Numbered from the stretch's first letter, positions 1 through 8,881 are shown. The stretch is 10,216 bases of DNA from an uncultured Oscillospiraceae bacterium (GCA_934572365.1 CAKTKX010000033.1:1-10216); one strand, 5' to 3'. Notes: generated by a model from the sequence alone, not told the origin. A program made the numbers and translations.

Positions 1-139
1 AGCTCCATGCGGTTGTTGGTGGTGCTGTCTTCCCCGCCGGAAAGCTCCTTTTCCACGCCGTTGTATTCCAGAATGGCGCCCCAGCCGCCGGGGCCGGGGT
101 TGCCGGAACAGGCGCCGTCGGTATACAGGGTCACGGTTT

Positions 140-143
<4 letters not shown>
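1..143 (-). CDS. rnhA: Ribonuclease HI, N-terminal part (cut by window edge)
   Basis: RNase HI cuts the RNA strand of RNA:DNA hybrids, such as R-loops and primers, using metal ions held by acidic residues in the cytoplasm. Reading from ATG at 143, the 47 complete codons contain the family hallmark [18 protein letters not shown] (residues 8-25), with the first catalytic Asp at residue 9, and NNRME (43-47), with the second catalytic Glu at residue 47. The window ends immediately after that residue, so the remaining active-site residues cannot be checked. The ATG overlaps the gyrA stop as ATGA, and a GGAG at 151-154, seven bases upstream, serves as ribosome binding site inside gyrA. This arrangement predicts translational coupling to gyrA. 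The match to the motif is very strong. Whether the full protein is a plain RNase HI or carries extra domains is unknown. Confidence 0.93.
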
Positions 144-2650
<2,507 letters not shown>

Positions 2651-2656
2651 AAACGC

Positions 2657-2662
2657 ACCTCC
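2657..2662 (-). promoter_or_regulatory. gyrA ribosome binding site
   Basis: On the minus strand this reads GGAGGT, six bases before the gyrA ATG, and fixes the start at 2650. It sits in the 29-base gyrB-gyrA gap. No promoter is evident in that gap. Confidence 0.85.
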
Positions 2663-2679
2663 AGTTCAGGATTGCTGAA

Positions 2680-4611
2680 TTAAATGTCAATGTTGACTGC
2701 ATATCTCGCGTTCCGCTCGATCCAGTCCTTTCTCGGCTCCACCTGCTCGCCCATGAGAACGGTGAAGATCTCGTCGGCGCGGCGGGCGTCCTCCAGCGTA
2801 ATACGGCGCAGGGAACGCTTTTCCGGGTCCATAGTGGTCTCCCACAGCTCGTGGGGGTCCATTTCGCCGAGGCCCTTGAACCGGGAAATGTCGATCTTGG
2901 CGTTGGGGTTGTCGCTGCGCATCTGGGAGGAAATCGCGTCCCGCTGATCGTCGGAATAGGCGACCTTCACGCTCTTGCCCCGGGTCAGCTTGTACAGGGG
3001 CGGCACGGCGGAGTAGACGTAGCCATGCTCAATCAGCGGCCGCATATATCTAAAGAAGAAGGTCAGCAGCAGCGTGCGGATATGGGCGCCGTCCACATCC
3101 GCATCGGCCATGATGATGACCTTGTGATACCGGAGCTTTTCAATGTCGAATTCGTCCCCGATGCCCGCGCCCAGCGCCACGATCAGGGGATACAGCTTGT
3201 CGTTGCCGTAAATCTTGTCCGCCCGGGCTTTTTCCACATTGAGCATCTTGCCCCACATGGCCAGGATTGCCTGGAACCGGGAGTCCCGCCCCTGAATGGC
3301 GGAGCCGGCTGCGCTGTCGCCCTCCACGATGTAGATTTCGCAGAGGCTGGCGTCCCGCTCGTTGCAGTCCTGAAGCTTATCGGGCATCTGGCCGGATTCC
3401 AGTCCCGTCTTGCGGCGGATGGATTCCCGGGCCTTCCGGGCGGCCTCCCGGGCGCGGTTGGCCATCATGGCCTTGTCCAGCACGGCCTTGGCTACCGCGG
3501 GGTGTTCCTCAAAATAGGTGGTCAGCTGGTCGTTCACCACCTGATCGACCAGAGTACGGATATAGGCGTTGCCCAGCTTGGCCTTGGTCTGACCCTCGAA
3601 CTGTGCGTCGGTGAGCTTGACGGAAATGATGGCGGTGATGCCCTCCCGGCAGTCCTCGCCGGAAACCTTGTCGTCGCCCTTGATGATCCCGTTTTTCACG
3701 CCGTAGGCGTTGAGCACCCGGGTCAGCGCGGTCTTGAAGCCGGTCTCGTGCATACCGCCCTCCGGCGTGCGCACGTCGTTGGCGAAGGACAGCAGAAATT
3801 CGTTGTAGCCGTCGTTATACTGCACGGCGATTTCCGCGGAGGCGTCGCCCTTGCTGCCGCTCATATAAATAACGTCCTCGCACAGGGGCGTCTTGTTCCG
3901 GTTGCACCAGACGGCAAACTCCCGGATGCCGCCCTCATAGCACATGGTCTCGGTGATTTGCTTTTCGTCGTCCCGGTCGTCGGTGATTGTGATGGTCAGA
4001 CCCGCGTTCAGGAAGGCTTCCTCCCGCATCCGCTCGTGGAGAACTTCGTAGTCGTAGACCAGACTGTCGAACATCTCCGGGTCTGGCTGGAAGGTGACTT
4101 CCGTGCCGGTCTTGTCGGTCTTGCCGACGATCTTCATCTCCTGGGTGATATTGCCCCGGGCAAATTTCATTTCGTAGATATTGCCGTTTTTGTGAACCCG
4201 CACCCGCAGCCACTGGCTCAGAGCGTTGACGACGGACGCGCCCACGCCGTGCAGGCCGCCGGAAACCTTATAGCCGCCGCCGCCGAATTTGCCGCCGGCA
4301 TGCAGCACGGTATACACGACCTCCAGAGCCGGACGTCCGGTCTGGGGCTGGATGTCCACGGGGATACCCCGGCCGTCGTCGGTGACGGTGATGGAGTTGC
4401 CGGGATTGATGGTCACGGTAATATGCTTACAGTATCCGGCCAGCGCCTCATCGATGGCGTTGTCCACGATCTCATAGACCAGGTGGTGCAGACCGGAGGA
4501 GGAGGTAGAGCCGATATACATACCGGGTCTTTTCCGCACCGCTTCCAGACCCTCCAGAACCTGAATCTGCTCCGCGCCGTATTCCTGTGTTACTTTCGTT
4601 TCGTCAGACAT
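2680..4611 (-). CDS. gyrB: DNA gyrase subunit B
   Basis: ATPase subunit of gyrase, driving strand passage. The start is the ATG at 4611 (MSDETKVTQEYG), six bases after a strong AGGAGG. An ATG 12 codons further upstream adds the non-conserved MLNKSISRRRAY and was rejected. The protein is 643 residues, the usual length without the Gram-negative insert. The GHKL ATPase domain shows YEIVDNAIDEA with Glu47 as general base, Asn51 and Asp78 for ATP and magnesium, and the lid GGLHGVGASVVNAL (118-131). The TOPRIM domain shows IVEGDSAAGS with Glu430, and DADVDGAH with Asp503 and Asp505. The C-terminus has RFKGLGEM (577-584). Where E. coli has PLKGK (445-449), this protein has AMWGK (451-455). It lies 25 bases after recF and 29 before gyrA, so it is clearly within the operon. 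GyrB rather than ParE is inferred from context and motifs. Confidence 0.98.
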   Translation of the reverse strand: MSDETKVTQEYGAEQIQVLEGLEAVRKRPGMYIGSTSSSGLHHLVYEIVDNAIDEALAGYCKHITVTINPGNSITVTDDGRGIPVDIQPQTGRPALEVVYTVLHAGGKFGGGGYKVSGGLHGVGASVVNALSQWLRVRVHKNGNIYEMKFARGNITQEMKIVGKTDKTGTEVTFQPDPEMFDSLVYDYEVLHERMREEAFLNAGLTITITDDRDDEKQITETMCYEGGIREFAVWCNRNKTPLCEDVIYMSGSKGDASAEIAVQYNDGYNEFLLSFANDVRTPEGGMHETGFKTALTRVLNAYGVKNGIIKGDDKVSGEDCREGITAIISVKLTDAQFEGQTKAKLGNAYIRTLVDQVVNDQLTTYFEEHPAVAKAVLDKAMMANRAREAARKARESIRRKTGLESGQMPDKLQDCNERDASLCEIYIVEGDSAAGSAIQGRDSRFQAILAMWGKMLNVEKARADKIYGNDKLYPLIVALGAGIGDEFDIEKLRYHKVIIMADADVDGAHIRTLLLTFFFRYMRPLIEHGYVYSAVPPLYKLTRGKSVKVAYSDDQRDAISSQMRSDNPNAKIDISRFKGLGEMDPHELWETTMDPEKRSLRRITLEDARRADEIFTVLMGEQVEPRKDWIERNARYAVNIDI

Positions 4612-4617
4612 ATATGC

Positions 4618-4623
4618 CCTCCT
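4618..4623 (-). promoter_or_regulatory. gyrB ribosome binding site
   Basis: On the minus strand this reads AGGAGG, six bases before the ATG at 4611. It decides the gyrB start against the upstream in-frame ATG at 4647, which would also overlap the recF stop. Confidence 0.88.
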
Positions 4624-4636
4624 GCGTGATATGCTC

Positions 4637-5740
4637 TTATTCAACAATGCTTCCGTTTTCTATCTGAATCGTTCTTCCCAACTTGGTGAACCGTCCCGGT
4701 TCGCAGCAGGTGATGAACACCTGACCTGAGACGATTTTATTCAGTACAAAGTCCTGCCGCCCGGGGTCAAGCTCGGACAGCACATCGTCCAGCAGCAGAA
4801 CCGGCTCTTCGCCCCATTCCCGCGCCATCAACTCCCGTTGGGCAAGCTTTAAGCTGATGGCCGCCGTCCGGGTCTGCCCCTGAGAGCCGTAGGCCTTCAG
4901 GTCGATGCCGGACAGGCTCACGGCAAAATCGTCCTTGTGGGGGCCTGTCAGGCACTGGGCCGTTTCCAGCTCCGCCCGGCTGTGGCTTTGCAGATGATCC
5001 AGCAAATTCTGGGTCAGCTCCGGGACAGGGGCGAAGGGGTCAATCACCGTGGAGACGGTCTTGTAGCTGAGGGTAAAGTCCTCCGCTCCCCCGGAAAATT
5101 GGTTATGGTAATTGGCCGCAGCCTTTCCCAGACTGTCGTAAAACCGCGCCCGGTAGGAGATCAGCAGCGCGCCCACCTGACACAATCTGGTATTGTATTC
5201 CGGCAAAATTTCCAAAATGCCGGGATTTTCAAAGTGGTCTTTCAGAATGCGGCTCTTCTGCTCCAAAATCCGGTTGTACTCCGTCAAGGCCGCGTCGTAA
5301 TTCGGCCGGAGGGCGCACAGCGCCTGATCGCCGAACCGCCGCCGCTGACTTGCGCCCATTTTCAGGATCATCAGGTCTTCCGGGCAGAACAGCACCGTGG
5401 GCAGCACCCCGGCGATTTCCCCGGCGGTTTTCTTCTTCGCCCCGTTGAGCCACAGCTGCCTGGGGCGGGAGCCGGGAAACAGAATCCATCGGATGCTCTG
5501 CTGCCGCTCCTGGGAGAAGACCGCGCCGTCGATTTCTCCGAAATCTTCCGCAAAACGCACCATTTCCGAGGTTTTCTGCGCCCGAAAGCTTTTCCCGCTG
5601 CCAAGATAGCTGATAGCCTCCAGCAGGTTGGTTTTTCCCTGGGCGTTGTCCCCCACGATCAGGTTGACGCCGGGGTCAAACTGCGCCGCGATTTCCTGAT
5701 AATTTCGGAAAGACCGGAGCTTCAGCTCATTCAGATTCAT
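4637..5740 (-). CDS. recF: DNA replication and repair protein RecF
   Basis: RecF is an SMC-like ATPase that works with RecO and RecR to load RecA at single-strand gaps and stalled forks. With the start at 5740 (MNLNELKLRSFRNY, the usual family N-terminus) it has 367 residues, a normal length. Walker A is GDNAQGKT (30-37). The conserved LTGPHKDDF is at 264-272. The ABC-type signature YGSQGQTRT is at 284-292, and Walker B LLLDDVLSELD at 315-325. An upstream ATG at 5776 would add MSATLRRTRSSP, which is not RecF-like. The chosen ATG overlaps the end of the S4-domain gene by 14 bases in another frame and has no good Shine-Dalgarno. Translation therefore probably depends on ribosomes finishing the upstream gene. 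The stop is 25 bases before gyrB. No remB/DUF370 gene sits between recF and gyrB, unlike Bacillus subtilis. Confidence 0.97.
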   Translation of the reverse strand: MNLNELKLRSFRNYQEIAAQFDPGVNLIVGDNAQGKTNLLEAISYLGSGKSFRAQKTSEMVRFAEDFGEIDGAVFSQERQQSIRWILFPGSRPRQLWLNGAKKKTAGEIAGVLPTVLFCPEDLMILKMGASQRRRFGDQALCALRPNYDAALTEYNRILEQKSRILKDHFENPGILEILPEYNTRLCQVGALLISYRARFYDSLGKAAANYHNQFSGGAEDFTLSYKTVSTVIDPFAPVPELTQNLLDHLQSHSRAELETAQCLTGPHKDDFAVSLSGIDLKAYGSQGQTRTAAISLKLAQRELMAREWGEEPVLLLDDVLSELDPGRQDFVLNKIVSGQVFITCCEPGRFTKLGRTIQIENGSIVE

Positions 5741-5978
5741 GGGTGATGATCTGGTACGCCTGAGAGTCGCAGACAAACCGGTCGCCGGGGCGCAGCTTCT
5801 TTCCCCGCATCTGGCAGATCTCGCCGTTGACCAGGATTTGCCCGTCCTGAATCAGTAGCTTGGCTTCGCCGCCGGTTTCCGCGGCGTTCGCCAGCTTCAT
5901 GGCGTCCTGCAATTTGATATACTCCGTGGTGATTGCCACGGGAATGGCGTTATCCTTCTTTTTGACGACTACCTTCAT
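5727..5978 (-). CDS. yaaA: S4-domain RNA-binding protein, YaaA type
   Basis: Small 83-residue protein found between dnaN and recF in many Firmicutes. Residues about 22-70 form an S4 RNA-binding fold, ending in the typical stretch QDGQILVNGEICQMRGKKLRPGDRF (44-68). The N-terminus is lysine-rich (MKVVVKKKDN). The protein presumably binds structured RNA, perhaps ribosomal; its Bacillus homologue is linked to ribosome assembly, but the exact role is not shown by this sequence. The ATG at 5978 has AGGAG at 5986-5990, five bases past its own upstream dnaN stop, so the start is well supported. Its 3' end overlaps recF by 14 bases. The position-based symbol yaaA should not be confused with the unrelated E. 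coli peroxide-stress YaaA. Confidence 0.9.
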   Translation of the reverse strand: MKVVVKKKDNAIPVAITTEYIKLQDAMKLANAAETGGEAKLLIQDGQILVNGEICQMRGKKLRPGDRFVCDSQAYQIITHESE

Positions 5979-5985
5979 AAGCCGA

Positions 5986-5990
5986 CTCCT
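5986..5990 (-). promoter_or_regulatory. S4-domain gene ribosome binding site
   Basis: On the minus strand this reads AGGAG, seven bases before the ATG at 5978. It lies in the 15-base gap after the dnaN stop, consistent with co-transcription. Confidence 0.8.
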
Positions 5991-5993
5991 TTT

Positions 5994-7103
5994 TTAGCCG
6001 TTTTTAATTCTGACCGGCAGCACCATATAGGCAAAGTCTTCCTTCTCATCCACGGGGGTCAGAACGATGGGGCTTAGGCCGTTGGTCAGCTCCAGCGTGA
6101 CCTCTTCCGTGGGGATCACCCGCAGCGCCTCCGCCAGATACCGGACGTTGAAGCCGATTTCCAGCTCCTGCCCGTCCCCGGCCAGGGAGCAGCGATCCTC
6201 CGCCGCGCCGATGGTGGTGTTGGTGCGCATCTGCAGCTCCTGGTTGCCGAACACGCAGCGCACGGGGCTTTTGTACTTTTCGGACACGATCAGGCCGACA
6301 CGCTCCACGGAAGATGCCAGATCACCCACATTTGCCACCATTTTGATAGGGCAGTTGGACGGCACCACCCGCCGCCAGTCCAGAAATTCTCCTTCCAGCA
6401 GCCGGCACACCAGCGTGGCGTTTCCCACCTGGAACAGAATGTGCTTCGTACCCAGGGTAAAGGCCGCGTCATCCTCCACGTCCGTGAGAATTTTTTCCAC
6501 TTCCTTAAGTCCGGCGGCGGGAACCACGAAATTCATCTCCCGTCCGGTACCCTCCTCCGGGTGGAAGGTGCGCCTGGCAAGCCGGAAGCCGTCCACGGCC
6601 ACGGCCGTAATTGAGGCGTCCGTCACCTCAAACTTCACGCCGGTATGAATCGGGCGACCCTGATTTTCGCTGACGGCAAAAATGGTGCTGGAAATCAGCT
6701 CTTTCAATTTATTCTGAGGAATATGGATTGCCCGTCCGTCGCCCACATCCGGCAGCTCCGGATAATCCTCGGCGGACTCGGCGGAAATGGTAAAGGAAGC
6801 ATAGCCCGCCCGGATGGAGACCTTATAATTCTCGTCCACCACCACGGTTACCGACCCCTCCGGCAGGCGGCGGATAATATCGCCGAACAGCTTCGCCGGG
6901 AGGATGCACTGCCCCATGTCGGACACGTCCGCATCGATCTCATAGGTGATGGCGGTTTCCATATTATAACCGGTGAGGCTCAGTCCCTGTCCGGCCTTGC
7001 AGAGGATTCCTTCAATGACGGAAAGACTGCTCTTCTGGGCGACAGTACGTCCTGCGATGTTCAGTCCCGTGACCAGCATATTTTTTTCACAGGTAAAACG
7101 CAT
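5994..7103 (-). CDS. dnaN: DNA polymerase III beta sliding clamp
   Basis: The clamp forms a ring dimer that tethers the replicative polymerase and repair proteins to DNA. The 369-residue protein begins MRFTCEKN, a typical DnaN start, and shows the three-fold repeated clamp architecture. Recognisable blocks are AVDGFRLA (169-176), LLEGEFLDWRRVVP (235-248) and the C-terminal FAYMVLPVR (357-365). The first and last of these contribute to the hydrophobic pocket that binds clamp-interacting peptides. An in-frame TTG at 7109, two codons upstream, is possible. The ATG at 7103 is preferred because AAGGA lies eight bases before it and family members start there. It follows oriC and leads the dnaN-rnhA gene block. 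Upstream AT-rich sequence could hold its own weak promoter. Confidence 0.97.
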   Translation of the reverse strand: MRFTCEKNMLVTGLNIAGRTVAQKSSLSVIEGILCKAGQGLSLTGYNMETAITYEIDADVSDMGQCILPAKLFGDIIRRLPEGSVTVVVDENYKVSIRAGYASFTISAESAEDYPELPDVGDGRAIHIPQNKLKELISSTIFAVSENQGRPIHTGVKFEVTDASITAVAVDGFRLARRTFHPEEGTGREMNFVVPAAGLKEVEKILTDVEDDAAFTLGTKHILFQVGNATLVCRLLEGEFLDWRRVVPSNCPIKMVANVGDLASSVERVGLIVSEKYKSPVRCVFGNQELQMRTNTTIGAAEDRCSLAGDGQELEIGFNVRYLAEALRVIPTEEVTLELTNGLSPIVLTPVDEKEDFAYMVLPVRIKNG

Positions 7104-7124
7104 AGTCAAAATCCTTTCTTTCTG

Positions 7125-7151
7125 ATATTATTCAATATATTTCTCTTTCAA
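7125..7151 (-). promoter_or_regulatory. Possible dnaN promoter
   Basis: On the minus strand TTGAAA (7151-7146) and TAATAT (7130-7125) are separated by 15 bases, shorter than the ideal 17. It precedes the dnaN ATG by about 22 bases and overlaps the AT-rich unwinding region, so the match may be fortuitous. Confidence 0.3.
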
Positions 7152-7161
7152 TAGGTTTAGG

Positions 7162-7182
7162 TAGTAATAACAGTGGTAGTAC
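7162..7182 (+). other. DnaA-trio-like triplet array
   Basis: Seven consecutive triplets in one register read TAG TAA TAA CAG TGG TAG TAC. Four match TA(G/A) exactly and three differ by one base. Read 3' to 5' this is the (G/A)AT trio motif described for the Bacillus subtilis basal unwinding system. The array begins seven bases from the perfect DnaA box at 7190-7198 and leads into AT-rich DNA, the expected order and polarity. The spacer is AT-rich rather than GC-rich as in Bacillus. The assignment is by pattern only. Confidence 0.6.
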
Positions 7183-7189
7183 AAATTTA

Positions 7190-7198
7190 TGTGGATAA
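7190..7198 (-). promoter_or_regulatory. DnaA box, perfect
   Basis: TGTGGATAA on plus, which is the consensus TTATCCACA on minus. It is the box nearest the AT-rich region and points toward the triplet array, the arrangement expected for the box that loads DnaA onto the strand being opened. Confidence 0.92.
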
Positions 7199-7229
7199 CT
7201 CCCTTTTTGCTTAGGGGCGCAAGAATTTT

Positions 7230-7238
7230 TTATCCACA
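7230..7238 (+). promoter_or_regulatory. DnaA box, perfect
   Basis: TTATCCACA on the plus strand, an exact consensus, in opposite orientation to the box at 7190-7198. Confidence 0.92.
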
Positions 7239-7244
7239 GCCCAA

Positions 7245-7253
7245 TGTGAATAA
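7245..7253 (-). promoter_or_regulatory. DnaA box, perfect to TTATNCACA
   Basis: TGTGAATAA on plus, TTATTCACA on minus. It lies six bases beyond the box at 7230-7238 and faces it, making a closely spaced inverted pair. Confidence 0.88.
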
Positions 7254-7261
7254 CGGATCCT

Positions 7262-7270
7262 TTTTCCACA
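7262..7270 (+). promoter_or_regulatory. DnaA box, one mismatch
   Basis: TTTTCCACA differs from TTATCCACA only at position 3. Its last seven bases lie in the first copy of the 15-base direct repeat. Confidence 0.65.
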
Positions 7271-7339
7271 GGGGCTGTCAGACGGGAAAACGGGTGCAAT
7301 TTATCAACAGCCTACATTTCCACATTCCACAGGGGCTGT
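7264..7339 (+). repeat. 15-base direct repeat within oriC (7264-7278 and 7325-7339)
   Basis: TTCCACAGGGGCTGT occurs exactly twice, 61 bases apart start to start. Each copy carries the CCACA core of a DnaA box. The second copy extends into the palindrome TCCACAG-GGG-CTGTGGA (7326-7342). Probably part of the origin architecture; an additional role in folding the dnaA 3' end is conceivable. Confidence 0.8.
7301..7309 (+). promoter_or_regulatory. DnaA box, one mismatch
   Basis: TTATCAACA differs from consensus at position 6, normally a strongly conserved C, so binding may be weak. Confidence 0.5.
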
Positions 7340-7345
7340 GGAGAA
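7337..7345 (-). promoter_or_regulatory. DnaA box, one mismatch
   Basis: TGTGGAGAA on plus (TTCTCCACA on minus), one mismatch. It forms the right arm of a short palindrome centred near 7334. Confidence 0.55.
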
Positions 7346-7359
7346 AAAGGAGAGCGCAA

Positions 7360-8673
7360 TTACAGACAGGAATTGATGTTCGCGGTGATGTCCCGGATGT
7401 TATTCTGCATGTTGGTGTCCCCGTTTTTCAGCGCGACTTCGACCTTCCGGATGGCGTACAATACGGTGGAGTGATCCCGGGCAAATTCCTTGCCGATGTC
7501 CGGAAGGCTCAGATTGGTGAGCTTGCGAATCAGGTACATGGCGATCTGTCTGGCCTCGGCGGTACCCTTGTTCTTCTGGGTACCCCGAAGGACGACCTCG
7601 TCGATGGAATAGAACTTGCATACCTGGCTGATGATCAGGCTGGGGGTGGGCAGGGCGTTGCCCTCGCTCTTGAACATATCGTCGATGGCCCGGGAAATAT
7701 TGGGAAGATCCAGAGGCATGTTGTTGAGATCCCGGTAGGCCAGGATTTTCTTGACCGTACCCTCAATTTGCCGGACGTTGTTGGTGACGTTGATGGCGAT
7801 GTAGTTGCACACGTCATCGGAAAGGTTCAGACCCAGGTTTTTCGCCTTGTTTTTCAGAATGGCCATACGGGTCTCATAATCCGGCGGCTGAATGTCCGCG
7901 AGCAAGCCCCATTCAAACCGGGTTTTCAGCCGATCTTCCAGGGTCAGCATGTCGCTGGGCTTGCGGTCGGAGGTCATGACGATCTGCTTATGCTCCTCGT
8001 AGAGCTTATTGAAGGTATGGAAGAATTCCTCCTGGGTGGATTCCTTACCGGCGATGAACTGCACGTCATCGATTAGGAACAGGTCGGCTTCCCGGTATTT
8101 GCTGCGGAATTCGATATTTTTGCCGTTCTGAATGGCGGCGATCAGCTCGTTGGTAAATTGGTCGCCCTTGATGTAGACGATGTTGGCGTTGGGATTTTCC
8201 TTGCGGATGCCGTTGGCGATGGCGTACAGCAGGTGGGTCTTGCCAACGCCGGGCGGGCCGTAAAGAAACAGGGGGTTATACACCTGCCCCGGTGTCTTGG
8301 AAACGGCAATGGCCGCGCTGTGGGCAAAGCGGTTGGAGGGGCCGACAACGAAGTTGTCAAAGGTAAACTGAGGATTGAAATCCATGGAGGAAACACTTTT
8401 CCCCTTCTGCTTGAAGGCATCCAGCTCCTCGTCGCCGAAGACCATCAGCTTCGCGTCGGAGTTGAATACTTCCTTCAGCGCGTCCTGAATGTAATCGGTG
8501 CAGCGGCGGCGAATGATCTCCCGGCGGAAATCCGAGGGGGAATACAGAATCAGGTTATTTTCATTCAGCTCCACCACTTCGGCATCGTCAAACCAGGCCG
8601 AAACGGTGACAGCCCCCAGCCGCTCTTCCATATGGCTTAAAACCTTTGCCCACACATAGGCAGATGAATACAT
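7360..8673 (-). CDS. dnaA: Chromosomal replication initiator DnaA
   Basis: DnaA is the AAA+ ATPase that binds DnaA boxes, opens oriC and helps load the helicase. The 437 residues are a little short because the linker between domain I (about 1-80) and the AAA+ core (from about 100) is brief. Walker A is GPPGVGKT (139-146), Walker B LFLIDDVQF (198-206) and sensor 1 IVMTSDR (231-237). The arginine finger is Arg252 in RLKTRFEWGL, and sensor 2 is Arg301 in NNVRQIEG. The C-terminal helix-turn-helix carries the signature ARDHSTVLYAIRKVE (398-412), which reads DnaA boxes. The ATG at 8673 is seven bases after AGGAG. The gene is transcribed toward oriC and is followed by dnaN. The upstream leader contains box-like sites and inverted repeats, consistent with autoregulation. 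Confidence 0.98.
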   Translation of the reverse strand: MYSSAYVWAKVLSHMEERLGAVTVSAWFDDAEVVELNENNLILYSPSDFRREIIRRRCTDYIQDALKEVFNSDAKLMVFGDEELDAFKQKGKSVSSMDFNPQFTFDNFVVGPSNRFAHSAAIAVSKTPGQVYNPLFLYGPPGVGKTHLLYAIANGIRKENPNANIVYIKGDQFTNELIAAIQNGKNIEFRSKYREADLFLIDDVQFIAGKESTQEEFFHTFNKLYEEHKQIVMTSDRKPSDMLTLEDRLKTRFEWGLLADIQPPDYETRMAILKNKAKNLGLNLSDDVCNYIAINVTNNVRQIEGTVKKILAYRDLNNMPLDLPNISRAIDDMFKSEGNALPTPSLIISQVCKFYSIDEVVLRGTQKNKGTAEARQIAMYLIRKLTNLSLPDIGKEFARDHSTVLYAIRKVEVALKNGDTNMQNNIRDITANINSCL

Positions 8674-8680
8674 AGGGCAG

Positions 8681-8685
8681 CTCCT
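8681..8685 (-). promoter_or_regulatory. dnaA ribosome binding site
   Basis: AGGAG on the minus strand, seven bases before the dnaA ATG. It lies two bases downstream of an inverted-repeat arm (8688-8696), so leader folding could influence its access. Confidence 0.85.
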
Positions 8686-8687
8686 TT

Positions 8688-8812
8688 CCTTGGAAATCTC
8701 TGAATCAATTGTCTTCGGCTGAGCAGCGGATCTTTTCCACCGGCTGTGCGGTTTCCAAAGCGGAAAATATATAAAGATCTCTCGCCGTCAGCTCTTGCCA
8801 ATTGAATCAGAG
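8688..8812 (-). other. dnaA leader with two interleaved inverted repeats
   Basis: Pair A: 8799-8812 and 8698-8711 are complementary over 14 bases with one mismatch (CTCTGAATCAATTG on plus for the left arm). Pair B: 8752-8760 and 8688-8696 are complementary over nine bases, counting one G-U in RNA (TTTCCAAAG and CCTTGGAAA on plus). In the dnaA transcript the order is A1, B1, A2, B2, so both stems together form a pseudoknot or the two are alternatives. B2 ends two bases before the Shine-Dalgarno. A regulatory role is inference; no known riboswitch or protein-leader motif was recognised. Confidence 0.45.
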
Positions 8813-8881
8813 CTTTCCTAACTCTTTTGAGGTAAAAAAAGTAGAAATCACTCTATTTTTGCGTATAATCTCTCAACCTAA

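Larger units (their letters stand above)
7104..7359. other. oriC: Chromosomal replication origin (oriC), dnaA-dnaN intergenic
   Basis: This 256-base region between dnaA and dnaN is the standard origin site in Firmicutes. It has three perfect DnaA boxes (7190-7198, 7230-7238, 7245-7253) and one-mismatch boxes at 7262-7270, 7301-7309 and 7337-7345. A triplet array resembling DnaA-trios spans 7162-7182. The adjoining stretch 7104-7160 is AT-rich (14 of 57 bases are G or C) and is the likely unwinding element. dnaA is read toward this site and dnaN away from it. A second origin part upstream of dnaA, as in Bacillus, is possible but only weak box-like sites are seen there. No coding sequence is supported here. 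Confidence 0.9.

Noticed and set aside
2851..4629. Plus-strand 592-codon open frame antisense to gyrB
   Set aside because: Same reasons: it exactly covers a well-supported gene on the other strand, and its protein shows no recognisable motif.
5994..7109. TTG start for dnaN two codons upstream of the ATG
   Set aside because: Spacing to AAGGA suits the ATG at 7103 better, and DnaN proteins normally begin M-[KR]-F.
7326..7342. Palindrome after dnaA as an intrinsic terminator
   Set aside because: On the dnaA transcript no U-tract follows the stem (the T-run precedes it), and the arms are explained by facing DnaA-box cores.
7189..8076. Plus-strand 295-codon frame across oriC and antisense to dnaA
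   Set aside because: It begins at a DnaA box, spans the origin and is a dnaA shadow; no family resemblance.
8765..8775. TTTATATAT on the minus strand as a second dnaA -10
   Set aside because: No -35 at acceptable spacing; kept only as AT-rich leader sequence.
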